A stretch of 9,243 bases of DNA, from positions 1 through 9,243 of the forward strand of contig JAKFER010000174.1 of assembly GCA_036675565.1 (NCBI GenBank), in the 5' to 3' direction. Position 1 is the first letter of the stretch. Every line of letters begins with the position of its first letter. The DNA is from JACCYQ01 sp036675565 (GTDB lineage: Bacteria > Bacteroidota > Bacteroidia > Chitinophagales > Chitinophagaceae). The notes beneath the pieces are model-generated. The model was given only the letters and a program-made list of their open reading frames with translations, made no database searches and was not told where the DNA came from. A program made the position numbers and the translations under genes. Shown piece by piece: positions 1-5,963 of the stretch.

Positions 1-144
1 TAATGAACTAAACACCATTAAAAACGCTAATAACATTGCTAAAACCCTACCACTTCTTCTTCCCATTCTCCCATCACCTTTTCAATAATTTTTTTATTGT
101 AAATGTAATGGATGACAAACAAATCTTTATAATCCTAAAAAAAA
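1..144. other. Left-edge non-coding stretch
   Basis: No credible gene is visible between the window edge and the msrA terminator. On the minus strand, bases 134 down to 39 are open for 31 codons and read like a plausible charged protein tail, but there is no start codon and the frame opens directly at a TAG inside the msrA terminator U-tract. It could be a relic of a lost gene or chance. The sequence is AT-rich and contains no tRNA-like or repeat structure that I can recognise. Confidence 0.4.
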
Positions 145-165
145 TCCCCGGTATCAGGCCGGGGA
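137..165 (-). terminator. Rho-independent terminator of msrA
   Basis: A seven-base-pair GC-rich stem (145-151 with 159-165) closes a seven-base loop. Read on the minus strand it is followed at once by eight T residues (complement of 137-144). It lies 16 bases past the msrA stop codon, so it ends the msrA transcript. Confidence 0.88.
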
Positions 166-181
166 AAATAAATAAATACGA

Positions 182-844
182 TTAATGTTTTAGTTTATCC
201 TTGAATACCTTTCTGAATTTTTCCAGTTTAGGTCTTACTACCATAGCACAATATGGGTTGGTATTTTTATTCAATTCGTAATATTCCTGGTGATAATTTT
301 CAGCTATATAAAAAGTGGAAGCAGGTACAATTTCCGTTACGATAGGGTCACTGAAAGCGCCGCTTTTATCCAATTCTTTTTTATACGTATCGGCTTTTTG
401 CTTTTGTTCTTCGTTGTGATAGAAAATAACACTCCGGTACTGCGTACCTACATCCGCACCTTGCCGGTTCAATGTAGTGGGATCATGCACTTGCCAGAAT
501 ACTTCCAATAATTCATCATAACTTATTTTTTCGGGGTCATAGGTTATTTCAATGCACTCAGCATGGCCTGTTTCGCCCCCGGTTACTTCTTTATAAGTTG
601 GATTTTCAGTTTGCCCGCCACTATAACCCGATACGGCTTTTTCAACACCGTTCAGCTGATCAAAAATAGCTTCGGTACACCAAAAACAACCAGTACCAAA
701 AGTGGCAGTTTCAAATTTTGTTGTGGACATTTCAGGACCTGTATTTAATGTTGATGTAAAACTCTTTCCCGTACTTTCTGTCTGGGCACAGGAAAAAAAA
801 CTTCCCAGGACAGTAAAAATAGTAATGATATTTAAATAATACAT
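182..844 (-). CDS. msrA: Peptide-methionine (S)-S-oxide reductase with lipoprotein leader
   Basis: MsrA reduces the S-epimer of methionine sulfoxide in proteins, repairing oxidative damage. The catalytic motif GCFWCTE is present, with nucleophile Cys53, followed by GYSGG (73-77), GHAE (Glu96), HDPT (120-123) and a C-terminal NPYC (Cys198) that fits a resolving cysteine. The domain spans about residues 44-210, the usual length. The first ~20 residues are hydrophobic and end in FFSC, a lipobox with Cys19, so the full product is probably an envelope-anchored lipoprotein; residues 20-42 form a polar linker. An internal Met39 (codon 728-730) lies just before the catalytic domain and could give a cytoplasmic form. 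I chose the upstream start because the leader looks like a real signal sequence. The gene is single, with its own terminator, and divergent from mutS2. Family assignment is very sure; export is inferred. Confidence 0.95.
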   Translation of the reverse strand: MYYLNIITIFTVLGSFFSCAQTESTGKSFTSTLNTGPEMSTTKFETATFGTGCFWCTEAIFDQLNGVEKAVSGYSGGQTENPTYKEVTGGETGHAECIEITYDPEKISYDELLEVFWQVHDPTTLNRQGADVGTQYRSVIFYHNEEQKQKADTYKKELDKSGAFSDPIVTEIVPASTFYIAENYHQEYYELNKNTNPYCAMVVRPKLEKFRKVFKDKLKH

Positions 845-1035
845 AGCGGTTCGTTTTTCACTTACCTATTATAAAGCAATTCCGGTGCAAGTTAAGTATG
901 TTTGTTTTGTACATTTTGTTAACTATGGCTGATGCATTTTGCATTTATACTATTATTAACAAGTAAAGCAATCTTCAGCAAGATACAAAACGTTGAAAAG
1001 ACGAAATTCGCAGATTAAAAATTATTCAAAAAAGC
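845..1035. promoter_or_regulatory. Divergent intergenic region between msrA and mutS2
   Basis: These 191 bases must hold the promoters of both divergent genes. Several TTTG/TTTTG runs (901-918) recall the Bacteroidota -33 element, but I could not find a well-spaced TAnnTTTG partner, so no promoter is placed. A TATAAT-like string occurs on the minus strand near 868-876 without a good -35 partner. A small inverted repeat, ATGCA-TTT-TGCAT at 932-944, could be an operator. Neither gene has an obvious Shine-Dalgarno sequence. Confidence 0.4.
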
Positions 1036-3141
1036 ATGAGGTTATTTCCGGCATCGGCTTCGGTTCAACTTGAATTTGAAAAGATAAAATTATTATTGGT
1101 AAACCACGCACAGGGCGAGTATGCGAAATCCCGGGCCAGCCAGCTCCGTATTCACACAAAAAAAGAATTTATTGAAACGGAACTGCGACAAACGCATGAA
1201 TACCGCCAATTATCGCAGCATGGAACTTATTTCCCCAATGATGTTATCCTGAATCTTTCAAGAGAGTTAAAATTGTTAAGCATACCAGGTGCTGTTTTAT
1301 CCGGAGCTGAATTGATCCAGGTACGAAAACTTGCTGAAAGTCTTGAAAGAATTTTCAGGTGGTTCAATGCTGAAAGAAAAACGGCTTTTCCTGCTTTGGC
1401 CCTGGTAATAAAAAATACGCAATACGAAAAAAAAATACTGGAATTGATCCATGAGGTGATCGATGACATTGGGCAGGTTGTGGATAGTGCATCACCTGAA
1501 CTGCGCAATATCAGGATGAGTCTTTATAAAAAACGTAACGACCTGCGCCGCATGTTTGATAAACTGATTGCCAAATTAAATAAGCAGGGCTACCTGGCGG
1601 ATATTGAAGAAAGTTTTATGAATGGCCGCCGCGTAATGGCAGTTTTTGCAGAACAGAAAAGAATGGTAAAAGGCATTTTACATGGAGAAAGTGATAGCCG
1701 CAAAACTACTTTTATTGAACCTGAAGAAACCATTGGGCTCAATAACGAGATTTTTGAATTGGAAAATGATGAGAGGAAGGAAGTTTACCGCCTGCTTAGG
1801 GAATTGACAAAAAGATTATCCGCTTATGCTCCATTATTAGCTGACTGGCATGAAGTGATGGGCGAATATGATTTTATCAATGCCAAGGCTAAACTAGCTA
1901 TGGATATAAACGGGGAGTTTCCTTTACTAACCGATTCTGCACATATACAATTAGTGAATGCATATCATCCTTTACTTTATTTATATAACCGCAAACTGAA
2001 TAAAAAAACACTACCCATTACCGTTACTCTTGATGAGAAAAATCGTATCCTGGTAATAAGCGGTCCCAATGCCGGGGGGAAGACGGTTACTTTAAAAACA
2101 GTCGGCCTGTTACAAATGATGGTGCAAAGCGGGCTGCTGGTACCTGTTCATCCATCCTCTATGTTCGGAATTTTTAAACATTTAATGATCCATATCGGGG
2201 ATACGCAAAGCCTGGAATTTGAGCTGAGTACTTACAGCAGCCATTTGCTAAATATGAAGCATTTTATGGAAAATGCAAATGGCCGTACATTATTTTTTAT
2301 AGATGAATTGGGAAGCGGCAGTGATCCGAATTTGGGTGGTGCTTTTGCGGAAGTTATTTTGGAAGAACTGGCTCGAAAACATGCTTATGGTATTGTTACA
2401 ACGCACTACCTGAACCTGAAAGTAATGGCCAATAAAACGCCGGGTATAATCAATGGCGCCATGGCTTTTGATGAAAAAAATCTTTTACCACTTTATAAAC
2501 TGGTGGTAGGAAAGCCAGGTAGTTCCTATACATTTTCCATTGCAGAAAGAATTGGTCTGCCTCCGGCATTGATCAACCGGGCAAGAAAGATGGTTGACGA
2601 AGAACATTTCAAATTGGATAAATTATTAAATAAAACAGAACAGGACCTGGATTTGGTTGAAAAACAAAAAAAAGAATTAAACCTGTTAATAAAAAGGAAT
2701 GATCAGCTAAAAGCTGAATTAGAAAAAACGCTTGACAAAGAAAAGCATCGGCAGCAAGTGGAAATATTAAAACAGCAAAATAAATTCAAAGAAGATCAAT
2801 TGGCATACCTGAAAGATATGGAGCGAAAATTAAAGCAATTGACAGTTGTTTGGAGGAAGGAAGAAAATAAACAAAAGGTGATCAGGGAAATGGAAAATCT
2901 TTTGTTCAAAAAAAATGACCAAAAGAAAGTTGGCCGCATGCAAAAAAAGATTGACTCAAAATTCGAAGAAGTAGGCGGAGATATAAAAATTGGTGACAAA
3001 GTAAAAATGAAACGCAATCACCAGGTAGGAGAGGTAATGGAATTGAGAGGGAAGCGTGCAGTAGTTAAAATTGGATTACTACCTATGCAGGTAGAAATGA
3101 ATGATCTGGTGGTGGTGAAGGCCAAAGGAAAAGAAACTTAA
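1036..3141 (+). CDS. mutS2: MutS2-family ATPase lacking the Smr domain
   Basis: This is a MutS2-type P-loop ATPase of the ABC/MutS superfamily. In order: an N-terminal helical core domain (about 1-310); the ATPase with Walker A GPNAGGKT (343-350), signature-like ELSTYSSH (396-403), Walker B FFIDE (420-424) followed by LGSGSDP, and the H-loop TTH (455-457); a long charged coiled coil (about 510-645); and a KOW/SH3-like tail beginning KIGDKVKMKRN and running to about 695. The mismatch-recognition domains of MutS1 are absent, as expected for MutS2. MutS2 proteins usually reach about 780 residues and finish with an Smr nuclease domain. This one stops at 701 right after the KOW-like segment, and a strong terminator follows within 30 bases, so the short form seems genuine. 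Known family roles are suppression of recombination and, in Bacillus, action on collided ribosomes; without Smr any cleavage activity here is doubtful. The start follows no Shine-Dalgarno, typical of Bacteroidota. Confidence 0.9.
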   Translation: MRLFPASASVQLEFEKIKLLLVNHAQGEYAKSRASQLRIHTKKEFIETELRQTHEYRQLSQHGTYFPNDVILNLSRELKLLSIPGAVLSGAELIQVRKLAESLERIFRWFNAERKTAFPALALVIKNTQYEKKILELIHEVIDDIGQVVDSASPELRNIRMSLYKKRNDLRRMFDKLIAKLNKQGYLADIEESFMNGRRVMAVFAEQKRMVKGILHGESDSRKTTFIEPEETIGLNNEIFELENDERKEVYRLLRELTKRLSAYAPLLADWHEVMGEYDFINAKAKLAMDINGEFPLLTDSAHIQLVNAYHPLLYLYNRKLNKKTLPITVTLDEKNRILVISGPNAGGKTVTLKTVGLLQMMVQSGLLVPVHPSSMFGIFKHLMIHIGDTQSLEFELSTYSSHLLNMKHFMENANGRTLFFIDELGSGSDPNLGGAFAEVILEELARKHAYGIVTTHYLNLKVMANKTPGIINGAMAFDEKNLLPLYKLVVGKPGSSYTFSIAERIGLPPALINRARKMVDEEHFKLDKLLNKTEQDLDLVEKQKKELNLLIKRNDQLKAELEKTLDKEKHRQQVEILKQQNKFKEDQLAYLKDMERKLKQLTVVWRKEENKQKVIREMENLLFKKNDQKKVGRMQKKIDSKFEEVGGDIKIGDKVKMKRNHQVGEVMELRGKRAVVKIGLLPMQVEMNDLVVVKAKGKET

Positions 3142-3168
3142 AGTTTAATTGAAAAAGTGTATACAAAA

Positions 3169-3198
3169 TAAAGCGAAGCCTTACGGGGCTTCGCTTTA
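3169..3198. terminator. Bidirectional terminator between mutS2 and the CBS gene
   Basis: A 12-base-pair stem (3169-3180 with 3187-3198) closes a six-base TTACGG loop. It begins 27 bases after the mutS2 stop and ends 32 bases from the stop of the convergent CBS gene. T-rich sequence follows on both strands: TTTACATTTTAA on plus and TTTATTTTG on minus. It therefore can end both transcripts. Confidence 0.85.
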
Positions 3199-3230
3199 CA
3201 TTTTAATGGATTTAGTAAGTAAAATCGATC

Positions 3231-3665
3231 TTATGCGTTAGAATGAATGTAATTTTCTAATTGATGAATGGTTTCAGCCTGTTCTAAAATAGTTTCTTTC
3301 ACCACATCACTCATGGATACAATACCTATTAACAATTCGCCATCGAATACCGGAAGGTAGCGAATATTTTTATCACTCATAAGTTCCATGCATTGATCAA
3401 CGGTCATTTCGGGGGTAATGCGTGGAAGATCAGTAGACATGATCTCTGATACAGTAGTTTCGGTTGAACTTTTACCTTGTAAAATAATTTTTCTTGAATA
3501 ATCTCTCTCGGTAATGATGCCTTCATACTGGCCTTCGTTCATCACGATCATTGATCCGATATTTTTTTCAGCCATAATTGCCAAAGCTTCTATAACTTTT
3601 GCGCCAGGTAAAATGGTTACGGGTTTAATTTTTTTGCGGGAAAGGATTTGTTTAACCTTATTCAT
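3231..3665 (-). CDS. Two-CBS-domain protein
   Basis: A small stand-alone protein made of a pair of CBS domains, which bind adenine nucleotides or related ligands and act as sensors. With the chosen start it has 144 residues: CBS1 about 15-64, ending in the typical ITERDYSRK (51-59), and CBS2 about 76-125, ending in GIVSMSDVVK (114-123). A short helix closes the C-terminus. The frame is open up to an earlier ATG at 3716, but those 17 extra residues (aromatic and Cys-rich) do not resemble the family, while MNKVKQIL matches the usual N-terminus, so I placed the start at 3665. No catalytic or membrane domain is attached, so its target is unknown. It lies downstream of the VOC gene on the same strand with about 118 bases between, enough for its own promoter. 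Confidence 0.88.
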   Translation of the reverse strand: MNKVKQILSRKKIKPVTILPGAKVIEALAIMAEKNIGSMIVMNEGQYEGIITERDYSRKIILQGKSSTETTVSEIMSTDLPRITPEMTVDQCMELMSDKNIRYLPVFDGELLIGIVSMSDVVKETILEQAETIHQLENYIHSNA

Positions 3666-3783
3666 GCGGCAGTAATTTTGTAATTGTAATTTACAAAAGA
3701 ATATACGGTCAAACAAAAAAAATATAATTGGGATATTTTTTAGCGTGATAGTTTGTACGCGAAATAAATATTCTCTTCGAAAT

Positions 3784-4434
3784 TCAAATGTCTAAATCAA
3801 TCATCCTGTCTTTATTTTCTATTTGAATTTTCATTTTAAATTTTTGAACCTTTTGATTTACAGGCAACCACGTGTCATCTTCTTTTGAAATAATCAACAT
3901 ACCCTTATCATCTCCCATGACTGCAAAATCGTTTGTTACCGGTCCTTTAGAAAAGTAATCAATGCTATATTTTGCGGATAATTTTTTGCAGGTATCCAGA
4001 ACATCCTTAGCTGGAAGTCCAATTTCAATCAGCATTTCAATACTTTGTGCAGAAAAGGGTTTACCCGATTCAATCTTACGATCATAATGCGTGATAAATT
4101 CCACGATGTTTTGATTATTATCGTGAAAATAAAACGACCTGGCATTCCAGTTTTTAAAATCGGCCACAAGGCTATTCTTTGAAAAAGGCAGAACGGGTAT
4201 ACGTTCATTAACCCATTCCAAAGCTTCGTGTAATTTATTATTTGGTATATGAAAAGCAAAGTGATAAACAGGTTTTTCATTCATTATTTCATGAAAGATA
4301 ACATGTGAATCACCCGATTTGAAACCGAAGGAATCGTTGGTTTGTTCAAATATTTCAAAAGACATTATCTTATCATAAAAATATTTTGTTGCATGTAAAT
4401 CATTTGTATAAAGTTGTACCTCTTTTATAATCAT
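3784..4434 (-). CDS. Two-module VOC (glyoxalase/bleomycin-resistance-like) protein
   Basis: The 216 residues form two vicinal-oxygen-chelate modules. The first (about 1-116) opens with the typical strand EVQLYTNDLHATKYFYDKI and carries candidate metal ligands His58 (in YHFAFHI) and Glu112 (in NIVEFITHYD); the usual first-strand His seems to be Glu5. The second (about 130-205) has the GDDKGMLIISKEDDTWLP strand-turn common in double-module VOC proteins. The superfamily includes glyoxalase I, extradiol dioxygenases and antibiotic-binding resistance proteins; the sequence does not show which reaction or ligand applies, so substrate is left open. No signal peptide is seen, so it is probably cytoplasmic. 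The ATG lies only 8 bases after the last codon of the decayed glycosyltransferase reading frame, so its promoter may lie within that pseudogene. The CBS gene follows downstream on the same strand. Confidence 0.8.
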   Translation of the reverse strand: MIIKEVQLYTNDLHATKYFYDKIMSFEIFEQTNDSFGFKSGDSHVIFHEIMNEKPVYHFAFHIPNNKLHEALEWVNERIPVLPFSKNSLVADFKNWNARSFYFHDNNQNIVEFITHYDRKIESGKPFSAQSIEMLIEIGLPAKDVLDTCKKLSAKYSIDYFSKGPVTNDFAVMGDDKGMLIISKEDDTWLPVNQKVQKFKMKIQIENKDRMIDLDI

Positions 4435-4442
4435 CAGTAAAT

Positions 4443-4765
4443 TTACTTTTTGTTTAAATTTCTCTTAATATCCTAAAAAAACAACGGGCCCTGGCTGATG
4501 AAAAAATATTTTAAATCAAATTTCAGTTTGCTGATCTTGTTTTTTACTTTTTTTCTTTCAGGAAAAAATTCTTCGATGTTGAACTGGTTGAACTGTTTGG
4601 CTTTTTGAAAGGATAATGAGGTATCTGCATGTTTTGTAATCTTCCTAAATAAATATCCTGCGCATACCAAAGTACATCATGCCCCAGGTTTTTAAGATGT
4701 AATGCAAGTTTTGTTAATGGATTAAAATGTCCATCGGCAGGTATGCTGGCAAATAAGATTTTTAT
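4443..4765 (-). pseudogene. Decayed N-terminal fragment of a UGT/MGT-type glycosyltransferase
   Basis: Reading the minus strand from 4765 gives IKILFASIPADGHFNPLTKL, then LALHLKNLGHDVLWYAQDIY and IPHYPFKK, the recognisable start of macrolide/UDP-glycosyltransferase (GT1) proteins. The homology then shifts frame and continues as KQFNQFNIEEFFPERKK, then KNKISKLKFDLKYFF and QGPLFF. The shift falls in an A-run (plus-strand T-run 4602-4606), where one extra base would restore the frame. An in-frame TAG follows at 4473-4475, after which only DIK still resembles the family before TAA at 4443-4445. The expected start codon reads ATA, and no other in-frame ATG precedes it. The remaining ~300 residues, including the sugar-nucleotide-binding half, are absent. 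A single sequencing error cannot explain all four defects. Family recognition is from memory of motifs. Confidence 0.8.
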
Positions 4766-4817
4766 CTGCTTCCTGATTAAGGATTTGTATGCTTTCGAAA
4801 TGAATTTTCAGGATAAA

Positions 4818-4847
4818 GAATAAAAGGAGCATGAACTCCTTTTATTC
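4818..4847 (-). terminator. Terminator of the DUF5602-like lipoprotein gene
   Basis: A 12-base-pair stem (4818-4829 with 4836-4847) closes the loop CATGAA. It starts 11 bases past the stop codon at 4859. On the minus strand the 3' arm is T-rich and is followed by TTTATCC, a weak U-tract. AT-rich lower stem, so efficiency is uncertain. Confidence 0.75.
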
Positions 4848-4858
4848 AGTGATAAACT

Positions 4859-5647
4859 TTAGGATTGCTGACGATAAACAAAGCCATCCAGGATAACATG
4901 TGTAAGTCCATTGCTTTTTTCAACCCGCATTTTGGTTGGGTAATATCCTGACTTCTGAACTTTTGCAGATTGAGAAATGCTTCTTTCAAATGACTGGGTG
5001 TTTTTTAAAAAATCCAGGGTGATCATGGGTTCATAAAAATTTACCTGTCCATCATAAGATCCATAAATAAATGTTTGTGTAAAAGGAGCTCCATTTAATT
5101 CGGGAGATGTTACATCAATCCAATGCGCTCCCATTTGAGGTACACCACCACCGAAATTCATATATGTTGGCGGAAAATAATCCGGGGCTGGCCAGTTATC
5201 AAATTTCTCCGGAGCCAAATCATATGGTGGAATAGCGGCAATTTCCTCTGGCGCTGGTAAATAGAAATGAAAATCGAAATGCGGTATTCCATAAATTGGT
5301 TCTGGTTCATGTCCCATTGGATTCCAACCCATACCAACATGATTAAATGGTGTTGCTGTCAAAGCTTTGGGATGGAGTTTTAATGTGTAACTGTTTTCCA
5401 TGTTATGACCCGAATGGTCTCCGTCATCATGACCAATAGGTACTGTGTTTAAAGCCTGATCAGTTAATGTTACTGCTAACTTTTCAGGTGCGCCGTTCTT
5501 TGCTAACTGGATCCATGTCCAGGCTTTACCGCCATGCACACTTACTTCGGGTCCCCGGAAAATGCCTGGTTGTAAAATGTCATCATTTTTTTTGCAGGAG
5601 GTCAATAAACATCCGGCTGCCAATGTAACTAATAAAAATCTTTTCAT
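4859..5647 (-). CDS. His-rich lipoprotein, DUF5602/TTHB210-like
   Basis: A 262-residue protein with a clear lipoprotein signal peptide (MKRFLLVTLAAGCLLTSC, acylated Cys18) and a KKNDD linker, so it is anchored in the cell envelope. The mature part holds conserved-looking His clusters: GHDDGDHSGH (72-81), H103, GHEPEP (112-117), PHFDFHFY (122-129) and GAHW (173-176). The PHFDFHFY and MGAHW segments match my recollection of the DUF5602 family related to Thermus TTHB210, whose biochemical function is not known. The His/Asp/Glu pattern suggests metal binding, but this is inference. The C-terminal third (about 190-260) resembles a beta-rich core ending HVILDGFVYRQ. The gene is a single transcription unit with its own terminator. 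It is divergent from the sensor kinase across a 316-base gap. ATG start chosen from the signal peptide. Confidence 0.75.
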   Translation of the reverse strand: MKRFLLVTLAAGCLLTSCKKNDDILQPGIFRGPEVSVHGGKAWTWIQLAKNGAPEKLAVTLTDQALNTVPIGHDDGDHSGHNMENSYTLKLHPKALTATPFNHVGMGWNPMGHEPEPIYGIPHFDFHFYLPAPEEIAAIPPYDLAPEKFDNWPAPDYFPPTYMNFGGGVPQMGAHWIDVTSPELNGAPFTQTFIYGSYDGQVNFYEPMITLDFLKNTQSFERSISQSAKVQKSGYYPTKMRVEKSNGLTHVILDGFVYRQQS

Positions 5648-5963
5648 GTTTGTTGGTTTAATGTTTTTTAATGATGGGACAAATATCTTTTACAAAGTGT
5701 AGCATGAATAGTACGAGCTGCATGAATTGCAGGCAGCCGGTAATGAATCAGTAAAAATTTATGGATGTATTGAAATTATTGGTGCAGGTAATTTTCTACA
5801 GAGAATTTTTTTTATTTAACCCCGTTTGTATTTTAACCCCGGTTGTATTTCTTTTATCACCTAGTCGTTACTATAACCAATCAATTCAGAATAAACTTCA
5901 ATTCATCCCGATATTATTACAATCTATGTTGCTGTTAATTATATTTGGATACCATTAAAAATT
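5648..5963. promoter_or_regulatory. Divergent non-coding region between the lipoprotein and sensor kinase genes
   Basis: This 316-base gap separates two divergent genes and must hold their promoters. It contains a small inverted repeat CTGCA-TGAAT-TGCAG (5718-5732) and a tandem direct repeat (5815-5850). On the minus strand, GATATTTG lies about 50 bases before the lipoprotein start and partly resembles the Bacteroidota -7 element TAnnTTTG, but I found no well-spaced TTTG partner. A 65-codon plus-strand open frame (5761-5958) is judged spurious. No tRNA or riboswitch-like structure is apparent. Confidence 0.5.
5815..5850 (+). repeat. Tandem near-perfect 19-base direct repeat upstream of the sensor kinase
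   Basis: TTTAACCCCGTTTGTATTT (5815-5833) is repeated as TTTAACCCCGGTTGTATTT (5832-5850), differing at one base, with a 17-base period and a 2-base overlap. The CCCC tracts stand out in otherwise AT-rich sequence. It lies about 115 bases before the kinase start. It could be a protein-binding site, or the TTTG and TATTTC strings could be promoter parts; neither is proven. Confidence 0.7.

Noticed and set aside
868..895. Sigma70-like TATAAT and TTGCAC on the minus strand before msrA
   Set aside because: The two elements are only about 11 bases apart and Bacteroidota use a different promoter consensus, so no promoter is called.
1227..1508. 93-codon minus-strand open frame inside mutS2
   Set aside because: It is a shadow of the strongly supported mutS2 reading frame and shows no motif of its own.
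3666..3716. 17-residue N-terminal extension of the CBS protein
   Set aside because: The extension is unlike the family and AT-driven, while the next Met starts a typical CBS protein N-terminus.
4473..4670. 65-codon minus-strand open frame taken as an independent gene
   Set aside because: Only its residues after about position 21 resemble a protein family, and they continue the glycosyltransferase frame from upstream; its first ~20 residues are the out-of-frame reading of the same relic.
5761..5958. 65-codon plus-strand open frame upstream of the kinase, hydrophobic product
   Set aside because: It lies in the divergent promoter region, overlaps the tandem repeat, has no recognisable motif or start signal, and its hydrophobicity follows from T-rich DNA.
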